A stretch of DNA of 64,000 bases from Propionibacteriaceae bacterium (GCA_017306015.1 JAFKJK010000008.1:248001-312000), one strand, 5' to 3'; positions 7,823 through 16,416 are shown, counted from the stretch's first letter. Program-made: numbers and translations. The notes: generated by a model from the letters alone, not told the origin.

Positions 7823-9505
7823 ATGGCGCGGAGGGGGAAGCGCAGGGGTTCGCGCGCCGTCTGCGGCGTGGTCTGCGTGCTGTTCGGGGTGCTGCTGTCG
7901 CTGAGGCCCTTCGCCTCCGTCGGCGTCGCAGCCGTCGCCCTCGCGGTCGGTCTGCTCATCGGTGCGGCGGGGGAGCTCGTCGCCGGCCGCGGCTCCGTCC
8001 CCGCCCGGCGCCTACTCGCTGCGGCCCACGTCGCCGCCGCCGCGGTGATCGGCCTGTGGCCGGGTATCCCGCTCGCGGCCGCTGCTGCCGTCGCCGGCAT
8101 GGTGCTCGTGGCCAGTGGTGCGCTTGAGTTCTGGACGGGCCTGACGTCCGGCGGCTCGTGGGTTGCGCTGGGCGGCGGCGGGATCACCCTGGTCATCGCA
8201 GCGGTGGCCACCCTGTGGGCCGAGCCCGCCCTCCTGCCCATCGTCCTCGCCCTGGGCTGGCGGCTGGTGCTGGTCGGGGCCGGTCTGCTGATCGACCTGT
8301 GGTACCCGCCGAACAGCCTCGGCCTTCCGAACGGCCGGCCGCGGATCCTCGGCCGGGCGACGGCGCTGCTGGTCGCCGTCGTGCTCAGCGTTGCCGCCAC
8401 CGCCGCCGACCCGCGCGTGGCGGTGCCCGCCTTCTACGACATCGAACTGCCGGTCTCGGCCAGGGCGGGCGACCTCCAGCGAGCGGCGGAGGACCCGGGA
8501 GCGCCGAGCGGTGCCACCGCGTTCCGGCTGCTCTACGCCACGACCGACGCGGACGGGACGCCGCGGCCGGGGTCCGCCGTGCTCTACGTCCCGGCCGCGA
8601 CCCGAGCGCCGGAGTTGCCGCTGGTGGTGTGGGCGCACGGCACGACCGGGATCTCGCGTGGGTGCGCGCCGTCGCTGCTCGGCGTGGAGGCCGGCGGACT
8701 GACGATGCTGCCGGGGCTGCTGGCCGAGGGGTACGCGGTGCTGGCCCCCGACCTTCCCGGACTCGGGGCATCCGGTCCGTCCGGCTACCTGATCGGGGCC
8801 GCGGCCGGCCGGGCGGTGCTGGACGGCGTCCGGGCCGCTGGACGGGTGCCGGGCGTCCGGCTCGGGGCGAGCGTGCTGTGGGGCTACGAGCAGGGCGGCC
8901 ACGCCGTCCTGTGGGCGAGCCAGATCGCGTCCGGCTATGCTCCCGACGTCCGGCTCGCCGGGGTCGTCGCCGTCGCGCCGGCCACGGACCTGACCGGGCT
9001 GTTCTCGACCGCGATCTCCGCCGGCAGCGCGGGGACGCTGGGGACCGACCTGCTGCTGACGTACCCGGCCCGGTACCCCGACGTCCTCCTGAGCGACTAC
9101 ACCGGTGCGAGCCCGCGGCTGCTCGGGGAGATCGCGGCCCGGTGCGAGGGCGAGCGCAGCCTGGTGGGGGACGCCTGGGCGCAGGCGACGGGCTTCGACC
9201 AGGCCTGGACGATGCCGGCGGCGTCTCCGCTGGCCGCCCGGCTGGCCGAGAACACGCCGTCCGGGCCGTTCGGCCACCCCGTGCTGGTCGTGCAGGGGGC
9301 AGCGGACGCCGAGGTCCCGGCCGTGGTCCAGGACGACTGGGTGCAGGCCCGGTGTTCTGCGGGCGCCCAGCTGGAGTACCGCAAGCTCCCCGGCGTCGAC
9401 CACGCCGGGGTGGTCAGCGCCGGGTCGGTGGCGGTCACCGGAGTCCTCGCCTGGATCGATGACCGGTTCGCCGGCCGCGTCGACGAGGGCAGTTGCGGTG
9501 AGTAG
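7823..9505 (+). CDS. membrane protein with C-terminal lipase-like alpha/beta hydrolase domain, Ser nucleophile replaced by Glu
   Basis: A 560-aa fusion. Residues 1 to about 195 are Ala/Leu/Val/Gly-rich and form about six membrane helices (HdeD/DUF308-like spacing). Residues about 200-560 resemble secretory lipases: VVWAHGTTGISRGCAPS (oxyanion region), GYAVLAPDLPGLGASGP, then the nucleophile elbow, and GAADAEVP (Asp495) and GVDHAG (His527) as the other triad members. The elbow reads G-Y-E-Q-G-G, so residue 356 is Glu (GAG codon at 8888-8890) where the family has Ser. It may be a pseudoenzyme or a binding protein; I do not assign a substrate. ATG 7823 is preceded by TAGATT at 7811-7816 without a ribosome-binding site, consistent with a leaderless message. 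Confidence 0.75.
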   Translation: MARRGKRRGSRAVCGVVCVLFGVLLSLRPFASVGVAAVALAVGLLIGAAGELVAGRGSVPARRLLAAAHVAAAAVIGLWPGIPLAAAAAVAGMVLVASGALEFWTGLTSGGSWVALGGGGITLVIAAVATLWAEPALLPIVLALGWRLVLVGAGLLIDLWYPPNSLGLPNGRPRILGRATALLVAVVLSVAATAADPRVAVPAFYDIELPVSARAGDLQRAAEDPGAPSGATAFRLLYATTDADGTPRPGSAVLYVPAATRAPELPLVVWAHGTTGISRGCAPSLLGVEAGGLTMLPGLLAEGYAVLAPDLPGLGASGPSGYLIGAAAGRAVLDGVRAAGRVPGVRLGASVLWGYEQGGHAVLWASQIASGYAPDVRLAGVVAVAPATDLTGLFSTAISAGSAGTLGTDLLLTYPARYPDVLLSDYTGASPRLLGEIAARCEGERSLVGDAWAQATGFDQAWTMPAASPLAARLAENTPSGPFGHPVLVVQGAADAEVPAVVQDDWVQARCSAGAQLEYRKLPGVDHAGVVSAGSVAVTGVLAWIDDRFAGRVDEGSCGE

Positions 9506-9567
9506 CGCTGGCTCCGGCACTGCACATCTCACCAGGGTGACAGGATGAGCGGCGGAGGGTGGGCCTG

Positions 9568-9981
9568 ATGCTGGAGTTGCCGAAGTCGCCGAGCGGGAGC
9601 CTGTGCCCGTACTACTACCTGGGCGGTGAGCTGCACCCGTTGAAGTACGGCAACTACGGAACGAACCGGAAGCGGCTCCAGGCCGTCCTGAATGCTGAGC
9701 AGGAGTTCATCCTGGCTTCGACGGGCACGCGGAACCGGCGGATCTGGGTCGACCTGTACCAGACGGACCTCGACGACGCGACGATCGCGATGCTGGTGGA
9801 CCATCTGGACGCCATCCGGCCGAAGATCCTCAAGTTGTGCCTGGTCGGCTGCTCGTTCCGGGCGCGGCGCCGGGTCCGCGCGGTGATGCGGCGCAGGACT
9901 CCCGAACTACACTCCGCGACGCGCTACTTCTCCGACCCTGAGGACGCCAAACGATGGCTGGTCGGAAGGAGGGACGGCTGA
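9568..9981 (+). CDS. hypothetical protein, STAS/SpoIIAA-like size
   Basis: A 137-aa protein I do not recognise with certainty. It has no membrane segment or signal peptide. Features are a short N-terminal YYYLGGELHPLKYGNYGTNRKRL segment, a middle that looks like one alpha/beta repeat (IWVDLYQTDLDDATIAMLVDHLDAIRPKILKLCLVGC), and a basic C-terminal helix followed by YFSDPEDAKRWL, an ending seen in small STAS/SpoIIAA-like proteins. ATG 9568 is preferred over GTG 9559 because GGAGGG lies 8 nt before it. It ends 33 bp before a tRNA gene on the other strand. Confidence 0.6.
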   Translation: MLELPKSPSGSLCPYYYLGGELHPLKYGNYGTNRKRLQAVLNAEQEFILASTGTRNRRIWVDLYQTDLDDATIAMLVDHLDAIRPKILKLCLVGCSFRARRRVRAVMRRRTPELHSATRYFSDPEDAKRWLVGRRDG

Positions 9982-10014
9982 ACGTTGCGATCGGTCACGC
10001 CACGGCCGGACACG

Positions 10015-10097
10015 TGCCGAGGAGGGGAGTCGAACCCCTACGCCCTTGCGGGCAGACGGGTTTGAGCCGTCCGCGTATACCATTCCGCCACCCCGGC
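10015..10097 (-). tRNA. tRNA-Leu (anticodon CAA)
   Basis: Read on the minus strand, acceptor arms GCCGGGG and CCTCGGC pair with one G-U and leave discriminator A; the anticodon arm is GACGG-CTCAAAC-CCGTC, giving anticodon CAA (reads UUG). A long variable arm (TGCCCGCAAGGGCGT) marks it as class II, and the T arm GGGG-TTCGACT-CCCC is intact. The CCA end is not encoded. Length 83 nt. A Ser identity was excluded by the anticodon. Confidence 0.95.
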
Positions 10098-10187
10098 AGG
10101 GTGCTGTTGGATTCTGCCACAACTTGGCAGCGTCCATTGTGGCCGGGGTAGGGTTCAGAGGCGAACGAAGCACGTCAGGAAGTGGTC

Positions 10188-10808
10188 ATGGCTGAAACAC
10201 CCGCCCGTGAGCCGGGCACCAAGCTCAAGGTTCTTGTCGCCGAGGACGAGGCTGTGATCCGGCTCGACCTGGTCGAGTTGCTCACCGAGGAAGGCTACGA
10301 CGTCATCGCCGAGGCCGGGGACGGCGCGGAGGCGTTGCGGCTGGCGCGCGAACTCAGCCCCGACCTGGTCGTCATGGACGTCAAGATGCCCAAGATGGAC
10401 GGGATCACCGCTGCCGCCCAGATCGCGGAGGAGCGGATCGCACCAGTGGTGATGCTGACTGCATTCAGTCAGCGCGAGCTCGTCGAGCGCGCTCGCGACG
10501 CCGGCGCGATGGCCTATGTGGTCAAGCCCTTCGACAGCTCCGACGTGGTGCCGGCCATCGAGATCGCCATCGGCCGGTTCGCCGAGATCCGCGCGGTCGA
10601 GGCCGAGGTCGCCGACCTGGAGGAGCGGTTCGCGTCCCGCAAGGCCGTCGACCAGGCCAAGGGCCTGCTGCAGGAGGGGTTGGGGCTCAGCGAGCCGGAA
10701 GCCTTCCGGTGGATCCAGAAGACGGCCATGGACCTTCGCAAGTCGATGCGGGAGGTCGCCGAGGGCGTCATCGAGCACTCGAAGTCCGGCAAGCCGCCGC
10801 GTCGCTGA
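10188..10808 (+). CDS. pdtaR: ANTAR-domain response regulator (PdtaR-like)
   Basis: CheY-like receiver (about residues 13-125) joined to a C-terminal ANTAR RNA-binding domain (about 130-190). Receiver residues are clear: acidic pair in VLVAEDEA, phospho-acceptor Asp64 in VVMDVKMPKMDG, Thr in VVMLTAFSQ and Lys in YVVKPF. ANTAR proteins bind paired hairpins in nascent RNA and prevent termination; the mycobacterial homologue is activated by the kinase PdtaS. No such kinase is encoded here. ATG 10188 is chosen because AGGAAG sits 6 nt upstream; GTG 10182 is an alternative two codons earlier. The place just before polA matches mycobacterial order. Confidence 0.92.
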   Translation: MAETPAREPGTKLKVLVAEDEAVIRLDLVELLTEEGYDVIAEAGDGAEALRLARELSPDLVVMDVKMPKMDGITAAAQIAEERIAPVVMLTAFSQRELVERARDAGAMAYVVKPFDSSDVVPAIEIAIGRFAEIRAVEAEVADLEERFASRKAVDQAKGLLQEGLGLSEPEAFRWIQKTAMDLRKSMREVAEGVIEHSKSGKPPRR

Positions 10809-10820
10809 GTCCGGATCCGG

Positions 10821-11240
10821 TTAGGAGCCGTTGCGGCGCAGGAACACGGTGATCCGCGCCGCGCAGATCTGCTCCCCGCCCTCCTGGGCGAGGGCGACGT
10901 CGTAGGTCGCCAGCGTCCCGCCGATCCGGATCGCCGTCGCGACACCGCGGATCCACCCGTCCCGCGCGCTGCGCAGGTGGGTGGCGTTGATGTCGACGCC
11001 GGTGACCGCTCCGCTCGGGCCGACCTCGGCAGCGGCAGCCAGCGAGGCGAGGCTCTCGGCCAGCACGCAGGACGCGCCGCCGTGCCACAGCCCGAACGGC
11101 TGGGTGTTCCCCGCCACGGGGCAGCGGGCCTCGGCGCGGGTCGGCGTCACCTCAAGCAGTTCGACGCCCATCTTCTCGTCCAGTGCGGAGGCCAGTCCCT
11201 CGAACCACTCGGGTACGTTCACCGGACAAGGGTCGCACAT
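10821..11240 (-). CDS. PaaI-type hotdog-fold thioesterase
   Basis: A 139-aa single hotdog domain that probably hydrolyses an acyl- or aryl-CoA. Seen are NTQPFGLWHGGASCVLAESLAS, the family's HGG loop with the following catalytic acidic residue, and VDINATHLRSARDGWIRGVA, the typical central strand-turn; the protein ends FLRRNGS. It is convergent with pdtaR (12 bp apart) and divergent from polA. The specific acyl group cannot be predicted. An in-frame GTG six codons downstream is an alternative start, since neither candidate has a clear ribosome-binding site. Confidence 0.85.
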   Translation of the reverse strand: MCDPCPVNVPEWFEGLASALDEKMGVELLEVTPTRAEARCPVAGNTQPFGLWHGGASCVLAESLASLAAAAEVGPSGAVTGVDINATHLRSARDGWIRGVATAIRIGGTLATYDVALAQEGGEQICAARITVFLRRNGS

Positions 11241-11301
11241 CCGGTCGGTCCCCGAACCTGTCGGCGGAGACCGTCAGGAGGCCCCGGTAGAGTTCGGTGG
11301 C

Positions 11302-14004
11302 GTGACGAACCCAACCGCTGACGTGGACGAACCGGCCGGCAAGCTGCTGCTGATCGACGGGCACTCGGTGGCGTACCGGGCCTTCTTCGCCCTCCCGGTG
11401 GAGAACTTCTCCACCACGACCGGCCAGCACACCAACGCCGTCTACGGCTTCACCGCGATGCTGATCAACGTCCTGCGCGACGAGCAGCCGACCCACGTCG
11501 CTGTCGCCTTCGACGTCTCCCGGCAGACCTTCCGCAGCCGGCAGTACGCCGACTACAAGGCCAATCGCTCTGCGTCCCCGGCCGAGTTCCAGGGCCAGGT
11601 GGGGTTGATCAAGGAAGTGCTGGACGCGCTCAACATCGTCCACGTCGAACTCGACGGCTTCGAGGCGGACGACATCATCGCCACGCTCGCCGGCCAGGCG
11701 TCACGGTCCGGGCTGGACGTCCTGATCTGCACCGGCGACCGGGACACCCTCCAGCTGGTCAACGACAAGGTGACCGTGCTCTACCCGCGCAAGGGCGTGT
11801 CCGACCTGGCCCGGCTCGATCCGGCCACGGTGATCGAGCGCTACCTCGTCGCGCCGGGCCGCTACCCGGAGCTGGCGGCGCTGGTGGGGGAGAGCAGCGA
11901 CAACCTGCCCGGTGTCCCCGGCGTCGGGCCGAAGACGGCCGCGAAGTGGCTGGAGGCCTATGACGGGCTGGAGAACCTCGTCCGGCGCGCGGACGAGCTG
12001 CCCGGCAAGGCGGGCGCATCGCTGCGGGAGCACCTGGCCGACGTGGTCCGCAACCGGGAACTGAACGCCCTGGTCGGTGACCTCGAACTGCCGGTCGGGC
12101 CGGCCGATCTGACCCGGCGGGACTGGAACCGCGAGGCCGTCCACGAGCTGTTCGACGGGCTGGAGTTCCGCGTCCTGCGCGACCGGCTGCTGGAGACCCT
12201 GCCGGCGGAGGACCTGACCAGCGAAGGCGGCTTCGAGGTCGCCGGCGAGACCCTCGCGCCCGGTACGGTCGGCGACTGGCTCGCCGAGCATGCGACCCGC
12301 GGCGTGGTCGGGCTGGACTACACCGGGCACTGGCGGGCGGGGGCGGGCGACGTCACCGGGCTGGCGCTCGCGGCCCCGGACGGTACCGCCGCCTGGCTGG
12401 ACACCGCCGAGCTCACCCCGGAGGACGACCGGGCCCTGGCGGCCTGGCTGGCCGACGAGGCCGTGGGCAAGGCCGTCCACGACGCGAAGGGCCCGCTGCT
12501 GGCCACCTGGTCCCGCGGCTGGGACCTGCGCGGCCTGGCCAGTGACACCCAGCTGGCCGCGTACCTGTTGCGACCCGACCAGCGGGTCTACGACCTGGCC
12601 GACCTCGTCGCGCGCAACCTGCGCCGGGAACTGGCCGTTGCCGGCAGCGGGGCCGAGGCGGGCGATCAGGCCGCCTTCGTCTTCGACGACGACTCCGCCG
12701 CGACCGACTCGATGATCCGGGCCCGCGCCGTGGTCGAGCTGGCCGCAGCCCTCGAGGCCGAACTCGACCGGCAGGGCGGCACCCGGCTGCTCCGGGAGGT
12801 GGAGCTGCCGCTGACCCGCACGCTGGCCACGATGGAGCGGGAGGGGATCGCGGTCGACGCCGACTACCTCGACCGGCTGCACACGGAGTTCGACGCCTCG
12901 GTCGCGGCGGCGGAGTCGGACGCGTTCGCCGTCCTCGGGCGGCCCGTGAACCTCGGCTCACCCAAGCAGCTGCAGGCCGTGCTCTTCGACGAGTTGGCGA
13001 TGCCGAAGACCCGGCGCACCCAGACCGGCTGGACGACCGACGCCGAGTCGCTGGAGGGCCTGTACGCCAAGACCGAGCACCCGTTCCTCGCGCACCTGCT
13101 GCGGCACCGCGACCAGATCCGGCTGCGGCAGACGGTCGAGGGGCTGCAGAAGTCGATCGCGGGTGACGGCCGGGTGCACACCACGTACGTGCAGACCATC
13201 GCGTCAACGGGACGGCTGAGTTCGACCGATCCGAACCTGCAGAACATCCCGATCCGCACCGAGGACGGCCGCCGGATCCGGCAGGCGTTCGTGGTCGGGG
13301 ACGGCTACGAGTCGCTGCTGACCGCCGACTATTCCCAGATCGAGATGCGGGTGATGGCCGACCAGTCGGAGGACGCCGGCCTGATCGAGGCATTCGCGTC
13401 CGGTCAGGACTTCCACTCGATCACGGCCTCCCGCGTCTTCGGCGTCCCGGCCGACCAGGTCACCACGGCCATGCGGGCCAAGATCAAGGCGATGAACTAC
13501 GGCCTGGCGTACGGCCTGAGTGCATTCGGGCTGAGCCAGCAGTTGAAGATCGACAGGTCCGAGGCGGCCGGCCTGATGGAGGAGTACTTCGAACGGTTCG
13601 GGCACGTCCGCGACTACCTGCACGAGATCGTCGACACCGCCCGGCGCACCGGCTACACGGAGACGGTCCTGGGCCGGCGCCGCTACCTGCCCGACCTGAC
13701 CTCGTCCAATCGGCAGCGCCGTGAGATGGCTGAGCGAGCTGCCCTGAACGCACCCATCCAGGGATCCGCGGCCGACATCATCAAGGTCGCCATGCTCGAC
13801 GTCGAGGCCGCGATCCTCGCCGAAGGGTTGCGCAGCCGGATGCTGCTGCAGGTGCATGACGAACTGATCTTCGAGGTGGCGCCGGGAGAGCGGGAGCCGC
13901 TGGAGGCACTGGTCCGCGACAAGATGGCCCACGCGGTGGACCTCGTCGTCCCGCTGGAGGTGTCCGTCGGGGTGGGCCGGTCCTGGCACGACGCCGCGCA
14001 CTGA
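11302..14004 (+). CDS. polA: DNA polymerase I
   Basis: Repair polymerase that fills gaps and removes RNA primers. Domains: 5'-3' nuclease (about residues 12-310, with LLIDGHSVAYRAFFALP, GFEADDIIA, CTGDRDTLQL and SSDNLPGVPGVGPKTAAKWL), a 3'-5' exonuclease-like fold (about 320-500), and the polymerase (about 510-900) with motif A DYSQIEMRVMADQS, motif B RAKIKAMNYGLAYGLSAFGL and motif C VHDELIFE. In the exonuclease fold the DxE of the first motif reads LDYTG and the later catalytic Asp is absent (VHDAKGPLL), so proofreading is probably lost. GTG 11302 is chosen from domain start and from TAGAGT at 11288; the longer frame upstream is antisense to the thioesterase gene. Length 900 aa. Confidence 0.95.
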   Translation: MTNPTADVDEPAGKLLLIDGHSVAYRAFFALPVENFSTTTGQHTNAVYGFTAMLINVLRDEQPTHVAVAFDVSRQTFRSRQYADYKANRSASPAEFQGQVGLIKEVLDALNIVHVELDGFEADDIIATLAGQASRSGLDVLICTGDRDTLQLVNDKVTVLYPRKGVSDLARLDPATVIERYLVAPGRYPELAALVGESSDNLPGVPGVGPKTAAKWLEAYDGLENLVRRADELPGKAGASLREHLADVVRNRELNALVGDLELPVGPADLTRRDWNREAVHELFDGLEFRVLRDRLLETLPAEDLTSEGGFEVAGETLAPGTVGDWLAEHATRGVVGLDYTGHWRAGAGDVTGLALAAPDGTAAWLDTAELTPEDDRALAAWLADEAVGKAVHDAKGPLLATWSRGWDLRGLASDTQLAAYLLRPDQRVYDLADLVARNLRRELAVAGSGAEAGDQAAFVFDDDSAATDSMIRARAVVELAAALEAELDRQGGTRLLREVELPLTRTLATMEREGIAVDADYLDRLHTEFDASVAAAESDAFAVLGRPVNLGSPKQLQAVLFDELAMPKTRRTQTGWTTDAESLEGLYAKTEHPFLAHLLRHRDQIRLRQTVEGLQKSIAGDGRVHTTYVQTIASTGRLSSTDPNLQNIPIRTEDGRRIRQAFVVGDGYESLLTADYSQIEMRVMADQSEDAGLIEAFASGQDFHSITASRVFGVPADQVTTAMRAKIKAMNYGLAYGLSAFGLSQQLKIDRSEAAGLMEEYFERFGHVRDYLHEIVDTARRTGYTETVLGRRRYLPDLTSSNRQRREMAERAALNAPIQGSAADIIKVAMLDVEAAILAEGLRSRMLLQVHDELIFEVAPGEREPLEALVRDKMAHAVDLVVPLEVSVGVGRSWHDAAH

Positions 14005-14017
14005 GCTGCGAGCGCGA

Positions 14018-14629
14018 ATGGGTCCCGAAGAGGCACAGCGCCGGCTGTGGGAGCGGGCGGCGCCGACGTACGACCGGGCGATGGCCCCGTGGGAGCGCCG
14101 CTGGATCGGTGGCTACCGGCATGAGCTCCTGGCGCGTGCCGGCGGCGAGGTCGTCGAGGTCGGCATCGGGACGGGAGCGAACCTCGCCCACTATCCCGCC
14201 GGTGTCCGCGTGCTCGGGGTGGACGCCAGCCCGGCGATGCTGGCGCAGGCCAGGCGACGCGCCGCGGAACTCGGCCGCGAGCTGGATCCCGTCGTGGGCG
14301 AGGCCGACCACCTCGACCTGGAGGACGCGGGCGCCGACACGCTGGTGGCGACGTTCCTGCTGTGCTCGGTCCCCGACGTGGCCACGACCCTCACCGAGTT
14401 CGCGCGGGTGCTGCGTCCCGGCGGACGGCTGTTGCTGCTGGACCACGTCGAGTCGTCGGTCACGCCGCTGCGCTGGCTGCAGGCGCTGGCAGACCGGACC
14501 GGCGCGGCGACGGGGGAGTGCTGGCGGCGCCGTCCGTCGGCCGAGCTGCCCGGGGCCGGTTTCACCGTGGAGTGGACGCGATCCAGCCGTGCTCGGTTGC
14601 TGGAGGCGGTCGCCGCCGTCCGCGCCTGA
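14018..14629 (+). CDS. class I SAM-dependent methyltransferase
   Basis: A 203-aa cytoplasmic methyltransferase of the Methyltransf_11/UbiE-like type. Motif I is VVEVGIGTGANLAHYP (about residues 45-60), motif II is VLGVDASPAMLAQA, and motif III is LRPGGRLLLLDHVES. N-terminal YDRAMAPWERRW resembles METTL7/phospholipid methyltransferase-like proteins. The acceptor is unknown. It starts 13 bp after polA and may be read from the same transcript; it is convergent with the next gene. Confidence 0.82.
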   Translation: MGPEEAQRRLWERAAPTYDRAMAPWERRWIGGYRHELLARAGGEVVEVGIGTGANLAHYPAGVRVLGVDASPAMLAQARRRAAELGRELDPVVGEADHLDLEDAGADTLVATFLLCSVPDVATTLTEFARVLRPGGRLLLLDHVESSVTPLRWLQALADRTGAATGECWRRRPSAELPGAGFTVEWTRSSRARLLEAVAAVRA

Positions 14630-14644
14630 GCCCGGGCGTCGGTA

Positions 14645-15688
14645 TCACGGCAGATCGGACGCCTTGGCGACGCGGCGGATCCGCACGCCGGCGCCCTCCA
14701 GTGCCGCCGGTAGCCGCCGCATCGCATCCTCCACGGCCGCGACGAGCGCCTGCGGATCCCACAGGGCCCCGAGGAGGTCGGGCATTCCATGCGCCTCCCA
14801 GGCCTGACGAGCCTGGTCGGGATCAGTGGGCCACCCTCCGGTGTCGAGGAAGTGCAACATGGAGCCGCCCTCGTGGGTCGCGCCGGCCGCCGCGAGAGTG
14901 GCCGTCGCGCTGCCGGACGTGCGGAGCAGTTTCCTCAGCGCCGAGTGGAGCTCCTCGTAGCCGCCCTCGAGCCGGGCCGAACGCTCCGCCGGCGGGACGG
15001 CCTTCGCCAGCGCAGAGAGCTCGCCCGCCAGCCGCTCGTCGGCGATCCGCAGGGCTTCGGAGAGTGCCTGGCCACGCCGGGCAGCGTCGTGAGTGGTCAG
15101 CGCCTCGGCGCACGAAGCGCGCAGGACCTCGGGCAGCCACGGGGCACCCTCGCCGATGGTCCGTCCGGCTCCGGAGCCGAGGTAGGCACCCTCGAGAAAG
15201 GCCCAGCCGGTCAGCAGTGAGGTCACCGCCGATGCGTGCTGGGCCAGGTCGCCGCGCTCGCCGCGACCGAAAGCGGACGCCGCCGCGTCGAGGAGCCGGC
15301 GCGCGGCAGCCACTCGCTGCGCGGGATCGCGGAGGTTGGCCCGGCAGAGCGAGCGGAGTCGTTCCAGCTGGCGACGTGCCGGATCCGAGCCGAAGACCAC
15401 GGTGGAGTCGAGCAGGACCGCCGTGAGGGGGTCGGTCAGCTCGGCGATCTGCTCCAGCCGGGTCCACTCCAGCGACCACAGATCGTAGCCGATGTCGTCA
15501 ACGATCACCTGCAGGGCGGCGACTCGACCGGCGTCCGTCCCCGGGACGAAGAAGATGTCGACATCGGAGGAGTCGGTGCACGCATCCGTCCCGAAGGAGC
15601 CGTAGGTGGCAGCAAGCTCGATCCGGCCGTTGCGCTGGACGCGCTCGACGAAGTACTCCAGGACCGCTCGTTGTTCGCCCACGGCCAC
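14645..15688 (-). CDS. nucleotidyltransferase-fold protein
   Basis: A 347-aa protein with a polymerase-beta-type nucleotidyltransferase motif near the N-terminus: ATYGSFGTDACTDSSDVDIFFV, that is G-S-(F)-G ... S-D-x-D, holding the two metal-binding Asp residues. The rest is largely helical and Ala/Leu/Arg-rich, with no membrane segment. Such domains occur in aminoglycoside-modifying enzymes, stand-alone MNT-type proteins and other regulators; substrate cannot be read from sequence. The GTG start at 15688 has no obvious ribosome-binding site. No HEPN partner gene lies beside it, so I do not call it a toxin-antitoxin member. Confidence 0.7.
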   Translation of the reverse strand: MAVGEQRAVLEYFVERVQRNGRIELAATYGSFGTDACTDSSDVDIFFVPGTDAGRVAALQVIVDDIGYDLWSLEWTRLEQIAELTDPLTAVLLDSTVVFGSDPARRQLERLRSLCRANLRDPAQRVAAARRLLDAAASAFGRGERGDLAQHASAVTSLLTGWAFLEGAYLGSGAGRTIGEGAPWLPEVLRASCAEALTTHDAARRGQALSEALRIADERLAGELSALAKAVPPAERSARLEGGYEELHSALRKLLRTSGSATATLAAAGATHEGGSMLHFLDTGGWPTDPDQARQAWEAHGMPDLLGALWDPQALVAAVEDAMRRLPAALEGAGVRIRRVAKASDLP

Positions 15689-15765
15689 ACCGTAGTGCCA
15701 GGGACTGCCAGGACTCAGGGAGCCTCAGGGCCCCCACCGCCATCGGCTCGACGTGGCGGCAGGTC

Positions 15766-16335
15766 TCAGCGCAGGACGACGAGGATCTGCTCGTGCTCGC
15801 CGTCGGCGTCGGTCCAGGTGCCGGTCAGGGTCCCGAGCGGCACCTGGGTGCCGGGCACGTGGTCGCCGTCGAGGACGCGGACGACCCGCATCGACTCGCT
15901 CGCAGCGTTCGAGACCGGCACGATCCCGGAGCCCTGGACGGTCATCGTCTTCTCGCCGCGGGACAGGTCGGCCTCGGTGTCACCCTCGTGGATCACGCGC
16001 ATCAGCTCCACCAGGTACACCGGGTCGGCCACGGCGTCGTAGGTGTAGCGCGTGCCGAGCGCGGAGTGCTCCATGGTGCCGACCAGGGAGTCGGACGCCT
16101 CGTCCAGCGGCTCGGAGCGGTAGGTCACCGGGACCTGGTACACCACTCCGCCGGAGCTCACCAGCAGGGTCTCGATGCCGACCTCGCCGTCCGGGTCGAC
16201 GAACCGGTAGCTGGCGACCTTGGTCAGGTCGTCCGCGCTGCCGGCGAACCAGGACTGCCGCGGCAGCCAGCCGGCCAGCAGGTCGAGTTTGCCCGGGGTC
16301 AGGGTCGCGTCCATGATCTCAGCAGTGCCGCTCAT
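15766..16335 (-). CDS. stand-alone maltokinase N-terminal-cap-like domain protein
   Basis: A 189-aa protein whose LDLLAGWLPRQSWFAG start and beta-rich body (YQVPVTYRSEPL, LVGTMEHSALGTRYTYDAVADPVYL) look like the N-terminal cap of actinobacterial maltokinases (Mak_N_cap) found alone, without the kinase domain. Maltokinase feeds maltose-1-phosphate into GlgE alpha-glucan synthesis; what the separate cap does is not known to me. The ATG has an AGGAGG 6 nt upstream, so it should be well translated. It diverges from rpsA, with no glycogen or trehalose genes nearby to support a pathway role. Confidence 0.62.
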   Translation of the reverse strand: MSGTAEIMDATLTPGKLDLLAGWLPRQSWFAGSADDLTKVASYRFVDPDGEVGIETLLVSSGGVVYQVPVTYRSEPLDEASDSLVGTMEHSALGTRYTYDAVADPVYLVELMRVIHEGDTEADLSRGEKTMTVQGSGIVPVSNAASESMRVVRVLDGDHVPGTQVPLGTLTGTWTDADGEHEQILVVLR

Positions 16336-16386
16336 GCTCAGGTCCTCCTTGTCGCCACCACCCTACCGCCAACCAACGGGGCCAGA

Positions 16387-16416
16387 TTGACCCTCGCGCG
16401 GGCGCGAAGATAGGCT
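16387..16416 (+). promoter_or_regulatory. rpsA promoter
   Basis: TTGACC (16387-16392), an 18-bp spacer and TAGGCT (16411-16416) form the best sigma-70-type promoter in the window. Transcription would begin near 16423, leaving a leader of about 145 nt before the rpsA ATG, long enough for the S1 autoregulation known in other bacteria. Confidence 0.75.

Noticed and set aside
10015..10097. Integration (att) site at the tRNA-Leu gene
   Set aside because: No integrase, direct repeat of the tRNA 3' end or composition change lies next to it.
14645..15688. A HEPN-MNT type toxin-antitoxin pair
   Set aside because: The nucleotidyltransferase motif is present but the protein is far longer than MNT antitoxins and no HEPN gene is adjacent.
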